Assembly (NCBI GenBank): GCA_964011675.1
Contig: CAXGPR010000007.1
Span: forward strand, 5,575 to 69,574
Length of the DNA: 64,000 nucleotides
Source: GCA-2693325 sp964011675
GTDB taxonomy: Bacteria; Latescibacterota; UBA2968; UBA8231
Direction of reading: 5' to 3'
In this document: positions 16,717-26,033 of the stretch, piece by piece
How the letters are laid out: each line of letters begins with the position of its first letter
Numbering within the stretch: the first letter of the stretch is position 1
The notes under the pieces: generated by a model
The model's database searches: none
Told to the model about the DNA's origin: nothing
What the model saw: the letters and a program-made list of their open reading frames with translations, nothing else
Translations under genes and position numbers: made by a program

Positions 16717-18087
16717 CTACTCATCGACCCGAGTCGAATCTACAGGCTCGGGTATCTGAAGCACTTCATCGAGTTCCATATCAATATCTGCAAAGGCATC
16801 GGTATCTATTTTATAGGCATGGGAATCGCCGTCCTGCTCTAAGTAGATCTCTCCATCGCGCAGAAAAAACTGCACGTAATGTAGAGACTGTCCATCTTCC
16901 ATAAGCCGCACGCCCAAGGAAGGCTCTCCCCCCTGAGCCACCGCAAACCCCGTCGCTTCAAGACTCTGTAAATCAGTCAACAGCGCATTTAGTTTCCACG
17001 ATTTCGCCTTCTGCCCGGGAGGATCCTGTAAGTTCCAAACACCCGACGTATCCTTTTCAGCTGTAAATACCATAGCCGAGCCGCGACGATACTCCATCCG
17101 ATTTATTCGATCTCGATCCACTTGCAGCGGCTTCTTTGAACGCAGTGCGGTCACCTCTTGCGTCAACTTTTGCACCAACGTAGAATCGACGAGAAAAACC
17201 TGAGGCCGGCTCTCGTCGCGTGCATAATAGCGACCCTCATCGTCTTCACTGCCTATAGACAAACGCTTCTCTACGCGGTCTTGACCAAGAGAGAAGGACC
17301 ACTCAACAGCGCGACTGTCCAACCCGTAGGCCACTAGGGCTTCGCCATCGGGCGCTTCGTCGACAAATTCGCTTATTTCGCTGGTCTCGATTTTCCCGAG
17401 CAACCCGTCAACGACTTCGGTAGAAGCGCGCGCTAAAATCGGTTCTTGCAGCAGCCAGTCCGCCCCCTCTTTACGAAGCGAAACCGGCCCGGAGATACCC
17501 GCGCGAGACGCCTCGGTGACCTCCGCCTTGGATAGGGCCAGAACGCGACGATCTCGTAAGTCAAAAACGCTTTTGTCTAGGTTATCATAGCGCCACGCCC
17601 GAACCACAAATATTTCCGGATTGCTTCCGCTTTGTTTCACATAGGTATATCGATCGGTCGGCGCATCGGTGCCAAAAAACAGGGTGTCCAACGCACCCTC
17701 CTCCGTCTCGACTAAGATCCCCAGACGCGGCCGATCTAACCCATACTCCGCCGTCTCTGCAGAGAGAGCATCTGCACTATCAACGATCACCTTTTCTCGC
17801 TCTGACTCGGCGATGTTGCGCAAATAACGCGCGATCGCTTCGCCGTCGGCACCGTCCTCTACAGGCAGCACAACGCGCCACTGGCCCTCTATGCGCTCTA
17901 CTTCTATGCTCCCCTCAGGCCGGATTAGAGCAAGCCGTTCGACCTCTGACTCATTAAAGTCTAGCAACTGCTTTGAACGCTCTGCCGCCTGACGTCGCTC
18001 TTGTCCTCCCCTTATTTCATGGAAGTAGACAAAGGCCAGTAGAAGGGCGAATATGGCACCGATAATTATATTGGTTTTTAGCTTCAT
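16717..18087 (-). CDS. DUF4340 domain protein, membrane-anchored
   Basis: 456 residues. One N-terminal membrane helix (about 5-22) anchors a long extracytoplasmic chain. The sequence has repeated units of the DUF4340 type: an NESEVERLALIRP start, EYGLDRPRLGILVE, FFGTDAPTDRYTYVKQSG, and a second round with AYGLDSRAVEWSFSLG and RYYARDESRPQVFLVD. DUF4340 genes are regularly found directly after GldG-like ABC auxiliary genes, as here, where the start overlaps the double-GldG stop by 4 nt. The function is not established; a role in an envelope ABC-type machine is likely from context. Confidence 0.8.
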   Translation of the reverse strand: MKLKTNIIIGAIFALLLAFVYFHEIRGGQERRQAAERSKQLLDFNESEVERLALIRPEGSIEVERIEGQWRVVLPVEDGADGEAIARYLRNIAESEREKVIVDSADALSAETAEYGLDRPRLGILVETEEGALDTLFFGTDAPTDRYTYVKQSGSNPEIFVVRAWRYDNLDKSVFDLRDRRVLALSKAEVTEASRAGISGPVSLRKEGADWLLQEPILARASTEVVDGLLGKIETSEISEFVDEAPDGEALVAYGLDSRAVEWSFSLGQDRVEKRLSIGSEDDEGRYYARDESRPQVFLVDSTLVQKLTQEVTALRSKKPLQVDRDRINRMEYRRGSAMVFTAEKDTSGVWNLQDPPGQKAKSWKLNALLTDLQSLEATGFAVAQGGEPSLGVRLMEDGQSLHYVQFFLRDGEIYLEQDGDSHAYKIDTDAFADIDMELDEVLQIPEPVDSTRVDE

Positions 18088-21000
18088 GCTGTTTCTCTCC
18101 CGACTTCAAAGACCCGGCGGATCCATACCAGGATAGCAACATTGGTTATGAATGCGGCAGCGTAGAGCAATTGGATTGTCTCGTTAGGAATAACCCAAAA
18201 TCCCCCTAAGGCACTTAGTAGCGCCATCGCAATGGAAGGCAGCCAAACCCACGTAGCACGCCGATGCAGGCCGTAGGCGACAGCTCCGCTGAGCAGTCCC
18301 ACAACTAAATTGACCTGTCCCTCAAGCCCCTTAGCCTCGCTCAGCGCAACAACCGCCGAGATCATCATGAAGACCGCATTGGCTGCAAACGAATAAATCA
18401 GCCACGCAATGAATCCGTCTTCATGGTTTTGATAGCCCCGTTTAAGGACCATTACCAGACCGGAAAGAGCCACTGCAAATGGGAGGACAAAGACAGAAAC
18501 CCACAGAACGACCGAGCCCTGATTGCCAATTAAGTTGATGGGATTATGGGCGGGACGACGATCTGCAATTTGCAGCCGGTCCTCGTCTTCTGTTAGCCAT
18601 TCTATGCTATTGGCGACCAAGGCGCCGTTAGCCTGCTGGGAGAAATACTCGTTAGAGGCAAAATCCGCGTCGCCAAACACGACGACGCGCACCTGTCCCT
18701 CAGTGCTTAAGCTCGTATCTGGGTCGGCCTGCACGGCCACCGCCAAGGAAACCGGTCCCCGCAGATCCACATCGGGATCGAATTCTACCTGGCCTCCCTC
18801 TCCAGTAACGGGAGATAAGTCGCGCTCTCCCCAACTGCTCTGATGCGTAAGTGCCAGCGCCGCAATTTGCGGGCTCTTTAGCCGATGCCCTGCGGGGCGC
18901 ACAGAACGCGCGAGCGGAAAAAAGCTCATCGTTCCAGAGGAAAGTCGCTCTGAAATAGGATGGTCTCCGTAGTTGATCACTACCGGAACCGACACATCTG
19001 CGCCGAACAGCTGTCCTAACCCACTCAGATCAACGACGAAGTCTTGTCCGAGTTCAATAGAGTACGCGTCGAGTAGGGCTTCTAAGCCCGTTGGCGCACC
19101 TGGGTCAAGCAGAAATAGCGCCCGGCCACCGCCGTCCAAATAGCGCTGTAAGACTTCAGCATCAACCGCCGAAAAGCGCTCTTTAGGTGCAAGTACGACC
19201 AGCAGAGATGCATCGTCTGGCACGCCGTCCTGCAACTGAAGTCCGCTCACTACTTCAAAGTTGAGCTCTCGTAGGCGTCCCTTTAACAAAGAGTAGCCCT
19301 TACCATCAACCTGATCGAGCTCGGCCTCGCCGTGTCCCGTGGTAAAGTAGGCTTTCATATCGCGAGCACGCAGCGCTTTGAGAATCGCATTGCTCAGCGC
19401 TTCTTCGCTCATCTGCATGATGCGCTCGCTGCGCACTTGACCGTCACCGCGCACCTCAACAATCGACGTGCCCCGTTCGCGAATATTGTTTTGCTCGACT
19501 TGGAGCGCATTTTTTTGCGGATCGACCAATTCATAGTCAAAATAGTCTGACTGGTGGTTATACTCTTTCATGAGATCCTGAAAGCGCATCCCCTCCATCT
19601 CGCTCATAAACGTCTTCACGTGAACGTATTGTCCTTCTTCCTCCACGGTGCTCATGAGTCGCTTACTATCGTCGGAGAGCGTAAAGAGGGCATCCGCCGT
19701 CATATCGTGACGAATGTTGTACCGGTCTCCCAGAAAATTGAGTAGCGCGGCAATGCCCAAAGAAAGAACAATTCCTAAACCCGCTCCCACGAGTTCTGTC
19801 ACGCTCCACCGTCCCTTGCGGGAAACAACGAGTAAACCAACGAGGGCAATGGCCAGCGGATAGAGCACGACACTGATCCAAAAAATCCACTCGCCCTGAC
19901 TATCATTAAGAGCAATCGGGTTGTAACCAGCCTGACGCGGACGAATCGATATCAGACTCTCATCCTCCGCAAGCCAACTGAGAGCATTCAGAGCTAGGTC
20001 GCCATTGCCTTGGTAGTCAAAATACTGGTTGGTTGCAAAATCAGAGTCACCGAAGACAACGAGGCGTCCTCCCTTTCCTTCAACAGCGACGGCAAGAGAA
20101 ATCGGTCCCGGCGTGTCAACGCCCTCATCTAGCTTGACCGTACTATCTCCTTCTCCCTGCAAAACCCGCAGGTCTTTCTCTGCCCATCCAGCCTCAGAGG
20201 TCAGGGCAAGCGCTTCCCCTTCGAATCCTACCCCCGTGGACTCGGCATCAAAAACAACAGAGCGACTCAGCTGGTAAAAGGTCATAACGCCTTGATGCTT
20301 GCGCGTTATGGGATGCTTGCCGTAAGAAACGGAGACGGGTGTGGTGAAATCGAGCCCAAAGAGCGAACCGATCCCACTGGTATCAATTACAAAGTCATCG
20401 CCCAGAGAGACACCCCATTCCAATAAAAGATCTTCCAGCCCGCTTTCAGACAGAGGATCGAGCAGGGCGAGTACAGAGCCTCCTTCCTGTAGATAGGCCC
20501 TTAACGTTGCCACCTCAGTGGGCAAAAACGGAGTCCGCGGACCCGCGATAACAAGCACCGCACAGTCACTAGGCACGCGCGCTGTGCGGGCGAGAAAGAG
20601 GGAATCATCGATCGCGTAATCAATTTCTTGTAAGCGCTCCTTCAGCATCCCCAAACCACCTGGCCCACTGCTGGGATCGCGCTCACCGTGTCCCACACTT
20701 AGGTATACTTTGTCCTGGCGTTCACGGATTACTTTTAGCAGCGCATTCGTTATTTCACGCTCTTCTAACTCGGTGATTTGCTGCTGTTTATCTCCGCTTT
20801 TTATAAGCAGCGTATTATAACGTTTAATTCCATTTTCTTCGGTGCGCATCGGATCGCGATCGGGATCAATCATCTCAAAGGTGAAACGGCTGCCGCGATT
20901 GCTAAACTCAGCTAACAACAATTCCAGATCCGCGTTCTCTCCGCCCTCCATAAATGCGAGCGCTTCAACATCATGATCGAGGTTTTGTAGTGTTTCTATC

Positions 21001-21308
21001 GTTAGGTCAGACAGGCTGTGTAGCTGCCCCTCCGTCAGGTCCAAACGCTCTGCGTATCGATTGCTGAGGAAATTGATCATTGCCACAATGCCAAAGACCA
21101 TTATTCCTCCCCAAAATGCATTGAGCCAGCGACCGTATTGTCTAAACAGATCTGCATTTATAAAGCCGGCGCTCACGACGAGCAACAAACCAACTGCAGC
21201 ATTTACCAAGCCCGTTGAGCCCGTATCAGGTGAGATTAGATAAGCCAACCCACCGACGATGATTAACGCAGCGCCAACGAGACTGATTGGAATGGCATAG
21301 TCCTTCAT
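18084..21308 (-). CDS. Tandem-duplicated GldG-like ABC auxiliary protein
   Basis: 1074 residues from ATG 21308, chosen because GGAGG lies 7 nt upstream; a TTG at 21335 lies inside the permease gene. The chain holds two complete GldG/ABC-transporter auxiliary modules. Module A (about 70-500): NFLSNRYAERLDLTEGQLHSLS, VYLSVGHGERD, LLDPLSESGLEDLLLEWG, VVFGDSDFATNQYF, then a helix. Module B (about 505-960): NFLGDRYNIRHDMTADALFTLS, AYFTTGHGEAE, LLDPGAPTGLEALLDAYS, VVFGDADFASNEYF, then a helix. A hydrophobic tail of about four helices (965-1065) follows. Gram-negative GldG has one module. The family partners with an ABC-2 ATPase and permease, both encoded just upstream. Confidence 0.88.
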   Translation of the reverse strand: MKDYAIPISLVGAALIIVGGLAYLISPDTGSTGLVNAAVGLLLVVSAGFINADLFRQYGRWLNAFWGGIMVFGIVAMINFLSNRYAERLDLTEGQLHSLSDLTIETLQNLDHDVEALAFMEGGENADLELLLAEFSNRGSRFTFEMIDPDRDPMRTEENGIKRYNTLLIKSGDKQQQITELEEREITNALLKVIRERQDKVYLSVGHGERDPSSGPGGLGMLKERLQEIDYAIDDSLFLARTARVPSDCAVLVIAGPRTPFLPTEVATLRAYLQEGGSVLALLDPLSESGLEDLLLEWGVSLGDDFVIDTSGIGSLFGLDFTTPVSVSYGKHPITRKHQGVMTFYQLSRSVVFDAESTGVGFEGEALALTSEAGWAEKDLRVLQGEGDSTVKLDEGVDTPGPISLAVAVEGKGGRLVVFGDSDFATNQYFDYQGNGDLALNALSWLAEDESLISIRPRQAGYNPIALNDSQGEWIFWISVVLYPLAIALVGLLVVSRKGRWSVTELVGAGLGIVLSLGIAALLNFLGDRYNIRHDMTADALFTLSDDSKRLMSTVEEEGQYVHVKTFMSEMEGMRFQDLMKEYNHQSDYFDYELVDPQKNALQVEQNNIRERGTSIVEVRGDGQVRSERIMQMSEEALSNAILKALRARDMKAYFTTGHGEAELDQVDGKGYSLLKGRLRELNFEVVSGLQLQDGVPDDASLLVVLAPKERFSAVDAEVLQRYLDGGGRALFLLDPGAPTGLEALLDAYSIELGQDFVVDLSGLGQLFGADVSVPVVINYGDHPISERLSSGTMSFFPLARSVRPAGHRLKSPQIAALALTHQSSWGERDLSPVTGEGGQVEFDPDVDLRGPVSLAVAVQADPDTSLSTEGQVRVVVFGDADFASNEYFSQQANGALVANSIEWLTEDEDRLQIADRRPAHNPINLIGNQGSVVLWVSVFVLPFAVALSGLVMVLKRGYQNHEDGFIAWLIYSFAANAVFMMISAVVALSEAKGLEGQVNLVVGLLSGAVAYGLHRRATWVWLPSIAMALLSALGGFWVIPNETIQLLYAAAFITNVAILVWIRRVFEVGRETA

Positions 21309-21309
21309 C

Positions 21310-22092
21310 TTACCGCCTCCAACGCCGTGACTCAATGACTCGCGTAGTCAAAAACAGGCAGAAAAACGTAAAGCTCAGGTAGAACACTACGTCGCGACTA
21401 TCAATGACCCCTCGTTGGAAGTCTTCTAGGTGCTCTATAAAAGACACGTATTGTAAAATCTTAGCCGCCGTTGGCCCCGCAAAGCTAGCAGACCAATCGA
21501 TAAGCCAAAACATCAGTAGTATACCGAAAGAAAGCAGGACAGCGACAATCTGATTTTCCGTCAGCGCAGAAGCCAAGATACCGACGGAAATAAACGTTGC
21601 ACCGAGAAATAGATAGCCGAGATAGCCAGAGAAAATGGGGCCCCAGTCAGGGGAACCGTATGCCTCGAGAATAAAGAAATACACCATCGTCAAGCTCACG
21701 ATAATCGCATAAAGCGAAAAGCAGGCGAAAAACTTGCCTAAAAGCACCTGAACTGAGCTAACAGGCGAAGTCATTAGCAATTCGATTGTGCCTGTTTTCT
21801 TTTCCTCTGCGTATAGGCGCATTGTCAGCATAGGGACGATGAGCAACCAAATAAAATCCATCACCGCAAAAAACTGCGTTACGACCATCTCGTTTAGATT
21901 CAGTGCAGGCATCCCACCACCCATCTGCTGTGCGCGCTGACCAAGCTGTAGGCAAATCAGGTTAAACTGCATTAAAATACTGCGAAACAAATACCCAGAC
22001 AGAAAAAGGAATACACCAGCGATAACATAAGCTACCGGAGAGACGAAATAGGAGCGCATCTCCTTTGAATAAACCGCAAGAAAGTTACCCAT
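21310..22092 (-). CDS. ABC-2 type transporter permease, GldF-like
   Basis: 260 residues with six predicted membrane helices (about 15-35, 70-90, 110-135, 145-165, 175-200, 235-250). The start MGNFLAVYSKEMRSYFVSPVAYV and RLYAEEKKTGTIELLMTSPVS (about 92-112) are the conserved ABC-2/GldF elements; the EEK-x-x-GT-x-E-x-L loop contacts the ATPase. It forms the channel part of an ABC system with the upstream ATPase; in gliding bacteria the equivalent is GldF. Its ATG shares one nucleotide with the ATPase stop (TAATG), and its own stop is 1 nt before the double-GldG start. Confidence 0.88.
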   Translation of the reverse strand: MGNFLAVYSKEMRSYFVSPVAYVIAGVFLFLSGYLFRSILMQFNLICLQLGQRAQQMGGGMPALNLNEMVVTQFFAVMDFIWLLIVPMLTMRLYAEEKKTGTIELLMTSPVSSVQVLLGKFFACFSLYAIIVSLTMVYFFILEAYGSPDWGPIFSGYLGYLFLGATFISVGILASALTENQIVAVLLSFGILLMFWLIDWSASFAGPTAAKILQYVSFIEHLEDFQRGVIDSRDVVFYLSFTFFCLFLTTRVIESRRWRR

Positions 22093-23033
22093 TATGCATT
22101 CACCTCCTCTGTCGTTAAACGCAAAAATATATCTTCAAGCGTCATATCGAGTCCGCGCAGTTCACGCAGGGCATATCCTCCGTCGACGATTTGCCGCGCT
22201 AAGCCATCCCGCACATCCGTGCCAGGTTGGCTGGTTATGATAAAGACGCCTTCTTCTTCTCCTCCACTCTCGATGGCTACATCTATCACGCCGTCCATTG
22301 CGCAAATCATAGACAACACCTCTTGGCCGGGACCGCCAATCGAAGCGCGTAGCACTTCGCCCTCTTTTAACTGGTCAATCAGACTTTCTGGCGTTCCCTC
22401 TCCGGCAATGCGACCTCCATTTATGATGACGATCTTCTCACACGTCATACTGACTTCAGGCAAGATATGCGTGCTTAAGATCACCGTATGCTCACCCGCT
22501 AGTCCTTTAATCACTTCGCGAATTTCGATGATTTGCTTAGGATCTAGTCCCACAGTAGGCTCGTCGAGAATGAGTACATCTGGATTATGAACAAGGGCTT
22601 GGGCCAACCCTACGCGCTGCTTGTACCCTTTGGAAAGGTGACTTATAACGGTGTTCTGATGATGAGCAATTCCCGTCTTTTCCATGGTATCGTCGATTCG
22701 CCCATTTAGCTGTCCACCCGCCACTCCCTTGATTCTGGCGACAAAGCGCAGATAAGCGCGCACGGTCATATCCAAATACAGCGGAGGCTGTTCAGGCAAA
22801 TACCCAATCCGTTTACGCACTTCCATGGATTCTTCAACAACGTCAAATCCGGCTACTTTGGCCTGGCCACCGCTGGGCGGTAAATAACAGGTCAGCATCC
22901 GCATCGTTGTTGTCTTGCCGGCTCCGTTGGGGCCGAGAAATCCAAGTATCGTTCCCTTGCCCACGGCAAAGGATATGCCTTCTACGGCTGCCACCTCACC
23001 ATAGCTCTTCGCAAGCTCGTTGACTTCTATCAT
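22092..23033 (-). CDS. ABC transporter ATP-binding protein, GldA-like
   Basis: 313 residues. Walker A GPNGAGKT (34-41), Q-loop Q82 in YLPEQPPLY, signature LSKGYKQRVGLAQAL (133-147), Walker B VLILDEPTVGLDP (153-165) and H-loop H189 are all intact. LSKGYKQRV is the signature form usual in GldA and related ABC-2 exporters. A C-terminal domain of about 90 residues follows. It starts with a strong Shine-Dalgarno (AAAGGAGG, 7 nt spacing). It powers the GldF-like permease and double GldG encoded next. Confidence 0.9.
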   Translation of the reverse strand: MIEVNELAKSYGEVAAVEGISFAVGKGTILGFLGPNGAGKTTTMRMLTCYLPPSGGQAKVAGFDVVEESMEVRKRIGYLPEQPPLYLDMTVRAYLRFVARIKGVAGGQLNGRIDDTMEKTGIAHHQNTVISHLSKGYKQRVGLAQALVHNPDVLILDEPTVGLDPKQIIEIREVIKGLAGEHTVILSTHILPEVSMTCEKIVIINGGRIAGEGTPESLIDQLKEGEVLRASIGGPGQEVLSMICAMDGVIDVAIESGGEEEGVFIITSQPGTDVRDGLARQIVDGGYALRELRGLDMTLEDIFLRLTTEEVNA

Positions 23034-23076
23034 CGATTAACCTCCTTTACTGACAAACGCTCAGTTAGCTAATATC

Positions 23077-23955
23077 CTATCCGCGTCTGCGCACGCGCTC
23101 ATGAAAGAGGCGCACTAGCGGATCCACATATGATTTCGTTATGTCGATAGGCACCTCATCGATACCGTTGCGACGAAATAACGCGCGTCTCTGTTGGTCT
23201 TCTCTCTCCTGCTGTTGGGCAAAATAGGCGCGCACTTCTCGGCGACTGCTATCGACTAAAAATTGCTCTCCAGTTTCTGCATCTTGTAAATTGATAAACC
23301 CCACGTCGGGCAGCGCGCGTTCTCTAGGATCAAAAATTGACACTGCCACCATATCATGTCGTCGTCTCATAAGCTGGAGAGGTCGCTCATAGTCCTCATC
23401 AATAAAATCGGATATGAGAAAAACTACGCTACGGCGATGTAGGACTCTATCCAGATAGTCGAGGGCGCTCGTTATGGACGTGCGTTTGCCCTGAGGTTGG
23501 AAGTACAGCAGTTCACGAATAACGCGCAGCACGTGCTTGCGGCCTTTTTTCGGAGGGATAAAAACTTCCACTTCATCCGTGAAGATTAACAACCCCACGC
23601 GATCATTATTTTTTATTGCTGCAAATGCCAGCAGCGCCGATATCTCAACGCCTACTTCGCCTTTCATTTGCTGCACAGATCCAAAAGCACCCGAAGCGCT
23701 TGCATCGACGAGCAACATCACGGTTTGTTCTCGCTCCTCATCGAATACCTTTACGTAAGGAGAACCTGTCCGCGCCGTAACGTTCCAGTCAATAGTGCGC
23801 ACGTCATCTCCGCGAAGATACTCGCGCACTTCAGCAAACTCCATTCCGCGTCCCTTAAATGCGGAGTGGTACTCTCCTGCAAACAGATCGTTAACAACGT
23901 TGCGCGATCGAATTTCGATCAGTCGCACCTTCTCTAGTATCTCTTCCGGTATCAC
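23077..23955 (-). CDS. DUF58 domain protein (VWA-like partner of MoxR)
   Basis: 292 residues from GTG 23955, 10 nt after the moxR stop. This start gives VIPEEILEKVRLIEIRSRNV, the family's normal N terminus; a TTG at 24003 would overlap moxR and add an odd leader. The DUF58 block LFAGEYHSAFKGRGMEFAEV and DDVRTIDWNVTARTG (about 24-65) is followed by a VWA-type fold with DASAS, a divalent-cation motif like the VWA DxSxS. DUF58 proteins are almost always encoded beside MoxR ATPases and are thought to be their cytoplasmic targets or adaptors. It is soluble, with no membrane helix. Confidence 0.88.
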   Translation of the reverse strand: MIPEEILEKVRLIEIRSRNVVNDLFAGEYHSAFKGRGMEFAEVREYLRGDDVRTIDWNVTARTGSPYVKVFDEEREQTVMLLVDASASGAFGSVQQMKGEVGVEISALLAFAAIKNNDRVGLLIFTDEVEVFIPPKKGRKHVLRVIRELLYFQPQGKRTSITSALDYLDRVLHRRSVVFLISDFIDEDYERPLQLMRRRHDMVAVSIFDPRERALPDVGFINLQDAETGEQFLVDSSRREVRAYFAQQQEREDQQRRALFRRNGIDEVPIDITKSYVDPLVRLFHERVRRRG

Positions 23956-23965
23956 GACGACGCTC

Positions 23966-24961
23966 TTAGGGAACCTCAACGTGGTCAAATAGCTGCTGAA
24001 CAATACGCTCTGAATCTATCTCTTCCGCTTCGGCCTCATAACTGGCAACCACTCGATGTCGCAATACGTCTGCTCCGATAGCTTTCACATCTTCTGGTGT
24101 TACATAGGCGCGCTGACGTAAGAATGCGTGTGCTCGAGCAGCTCGAACGAGAAAGATGGTCGCTCTGGGAGAAGCGCCGTGCTCAATCAGAGGAGCCACC
24201 TCGTCTAATCCCATCTGCTCGGGAAAACGCGTAGCGTGAACGAGATTTACAATATAGTCTTTAATTTTGTCATCGATGTAGACCATTTCTACAACCTGAC
24301 GCAGTTGTAAGACTTGATCTACAGAAAGGGCATGCTGCACTTCAATAGCACCACCATTAGCCATGCGATCGAGAATCAGGCGTTCGTCTTGGCGAGATGG
24401 ATATGTAACTTTCACCTTCAACATAAATCGATCGACCTGCGCTTCTGGTAGTGGATAAGTACCCTCTTGTTCAATGGGGTTTTGAGTAGCCATCACCAGA
24501 AAGGGGTCTTCTAATTCATATGTTTCATCTCCGATTGTAACCTGCCCCTCCTGCATACATTCCAACAGAGCACTCTGCACTTTCGCAGGCGCGCGATTGA
24601 TCTCATCGGCAAGGACTAAATTCGCAAAGACCGGACCCATCTTGGGGACAAAAGCCCCATCTTGAGGATTGTAAATCAGCGTACCTGTCAGGTCGGCTGG
24701 GAGTAAGTCCGGAGTGAACTGTATCCGCTTAAAGCTCGCCTGTAGGATGCGAGCAAGCGTAGATACTGTCAGCGTTTTAGCAAGACCTGGCACACCTTCT
24801 AACAGGATATGCCCCCCGCATATAAGGCCGATCAGCATACGTTCAACCATGTAGCGTTGTCCAACTATGACGCGATCCATCTCGGAAAAAACCTGATCAA
24901 CAAGCGGAACCTGCTGCTGAACCTTCTCACTTATGGCGTGTATATCAATAGCGTTTTGCAT
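23966..24961 (-). CDS. moxR: MoxR family AAA+ ATPase
   Basis: 331 residues. Walker A GVPGLAKT (56-63), Walker B LVLADEINRAP (115-125), sensor 1 region VMATQNP (156-162), PEAQVDRFM (172-180) with the arginine-finger region, and a C-terminal lid with ARAHAFLRQRAYVTPEDV are all present. MoxR ATPases act as chaperones that insert cofactors or assemble complexes, working with VWA-domain partners. As first gene of a run that contains DUF58 and four Bat genes, it is the expected energy source of the Bat system. Shine-Dalgarno AGGAG precedes ATG. No convincing promoter was found in the 191-nt gap upstream. Confidence 0.93.
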   Translation of the reverse strand: MQNAIDIHAISEKVQQQVPLVDQVFSEMDRVIVGQRYMVERMLIGLICGGHILLEGVPGLAKTLTVSTLARILQASFKRIQFTPDLLPADLTGTLIYNPQDGAFVPKMGPVFANLVLADEINRAPAKVQSALLECMQEGQVTIGDETYELEDPFLVMATQNPIEQEGTYPLPEAQVDRFMLKVKVTYPSRQDERLILDRMANGGAIEVQHALSVDQVLQLRQVVEMVYIDDKIKDYIVNLVHATRFPEQMGLDEVAPLIEHGASPRATIFLVRAARAHAFLRQRAYVTPEDVKAIGADVLRHRVVASYEAEAEEIDSERIVQQLFDHVEVP

Positions 24962-25152
24962 AATCTCCTACTGGTCAAAAAAAACCGCCTTTGATGTATA
25001 AGGTCTCACAGAGCGACTCGGGACCTATACTTTCATCGGCGGATATACTTCTAAAACGATGGACTTAAAAAAGGTCTTCCGGTCTTTAGCTGCACTCTAG
25101 CAGTATGTATATTTTTTCCTGTGACTGAGTCAGAAACAGGATTTTCTCAATT

Positions 25153-25638
25153 CTAATTAACGCCGTCTTGAAATCGAACCCACTCTTCTGGACTCTGTCC
25201 CACATGCGGCAAAAGTTGCTTAGCGCTCGCTGCAAGTTCGGAATTAGGATAGCGATCAATTACGCGTTGATAGGCTCCCCGCGCCTTATCTATATCATTC
25301 ACATACTCCTCGTATATGAATGCGATCATAAACTGCGCTTCGTCACCTAAATCACTCTGAGGATATTCGTTTAGTAAGCGTTCATACAGAGTGATCGCGC
25401 CTTGCATATCTCCTTTTTGCTGTGCGATAGCTGCCCAGTTTTTTAGAGCGACAGGCGCTTTTTCATGTCCGGGAAATTTTCTAACAAACTCACCATAAGC
25501 CTCTATGGACTGATTCATATTTTGTTCGGCGGTTGCACGTTCAGCTTCTTCCCAGAGGTCGCTTGGCTCACCACCACCGCATCCCCATTGGGCGACGACA
25601 ATAAAAAAAGCTAGAAAGAGCTTAAAAACAGATAACAT
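25153..25638 (-). CDS. Small TPR-type lipoprotein, BamD/YbgF-like
   Basis: 161 residues from ATG 25638, which has GGAG 9 nt upstream and gives the hydrophobic leader MLSVFKLFLAFFIVVAQWGC with the likely lipidated cysteine at residue 20. A longer frame to 25836 would run over the zinc-ribbon gene in another frame and has no sense as protein. Three TPR units follow (e.g. NMNQSIEAYGEFVRKFP, DMQGAITLYERLLNEYP, DIDKARGAYQRVIDRYP), the phenylalanine/tyrosine-proline spacing typical of BamD and the CpoB/YbgF TPR domain. It may be an outer-membrane assembly or envelope scaffold lipoprotein. The lipobox is not perfect. Confidence 0.7.
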   Translation of the reverse strand: MLSVFKLFLAFFIVVAQWGCGGGEPSDLWEEAERATAEQNMNQSIEAYGEFVRKFPGHEKAPVALKNWAAIAQQKGDMQGAITLYERLLNEYPQSDLGDEAQFMIAFIYEEYVNDIDKARGAYQRVIDRYPNSELAASAKQLLPHVGQSPEEWVRFQDGVN

Positions 25639-25660
25639 AAAAATAACTCCGATTAAACGA

Positions 25661-25960
25661 TTAATCCGCTTTAGCGGTTCCCGAATTATCTGCTTTTTTA
25701 GACGTTTTTTTTGTATCGCTCGCTTCAGAAGAGCTGCTACTGGTATCGGCTTTAGCTGCTTTCTGGTAATTTTCACTACGATAATCGGTCTCGTAAAAAC
25801 CAGATCCTTTAAACAACAACCCCCCTCCGCCACCAATCAGCCGCTTAACCCGACCTCGACATTTCGCTCTGCGACAAGTTTTCAGCGGTTCAGCTGTAAT
25901 GCTCTGAAATTCTTCAAAACTATGGCCGCACTTCTGGCATTCATACTCGTATGTTGGCAT
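25661..25960 (-). CDS. FmdB-family zinc-ribbon protein
   Basis: 99 residues. MPTYEYECQKCGHSFEEFQ is the hallmark start of FmdB family proteins, with C8 and C11, then C29 and C34 completing the metal site. A glycine-rich turn and LLFKGSGFYETDY follow, which is the conserved family end. The last 30 residues are a Ser/Lys/Ala/Asp-rich disordered tail. The family is called regulatory by name but its role is not known. It lies 22 nt before the TPR lipoprotein gene, probably in one transcript with it. Confidence 0.85.
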   Translation of the reverse strand: MPTYEYECQKCGHSFEEFQSITAEPLKTCRRAKCRGRVKRLIGGGGGLLFKGSGFYETDYRSENYQKAAKADTSSSSSEASDTKKTSKKADNSGTAKAD

Positions 25961-26033
25961 TGTTTTATCCTCAGATTAAACAAGCTTTACAATATAAGGA
26001 TCAGATAGAGGTACGCAATATTTGATAGAGCGA

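Noticed and set aside
21309..21335. Longer start (TTG 21335) for the double-GldG protein
   Set aside because: It lies inside the permease gene, while ATG 21308 has GGAGG at ideal spacing.
25118..25140. Inverted repeat CCTGT...ACAGG after the TPR lipoprotein gene
   Set aside because: The stem is short and irregular and on the - strand is followed by A residues rather than T, so it does not fit a terminator.
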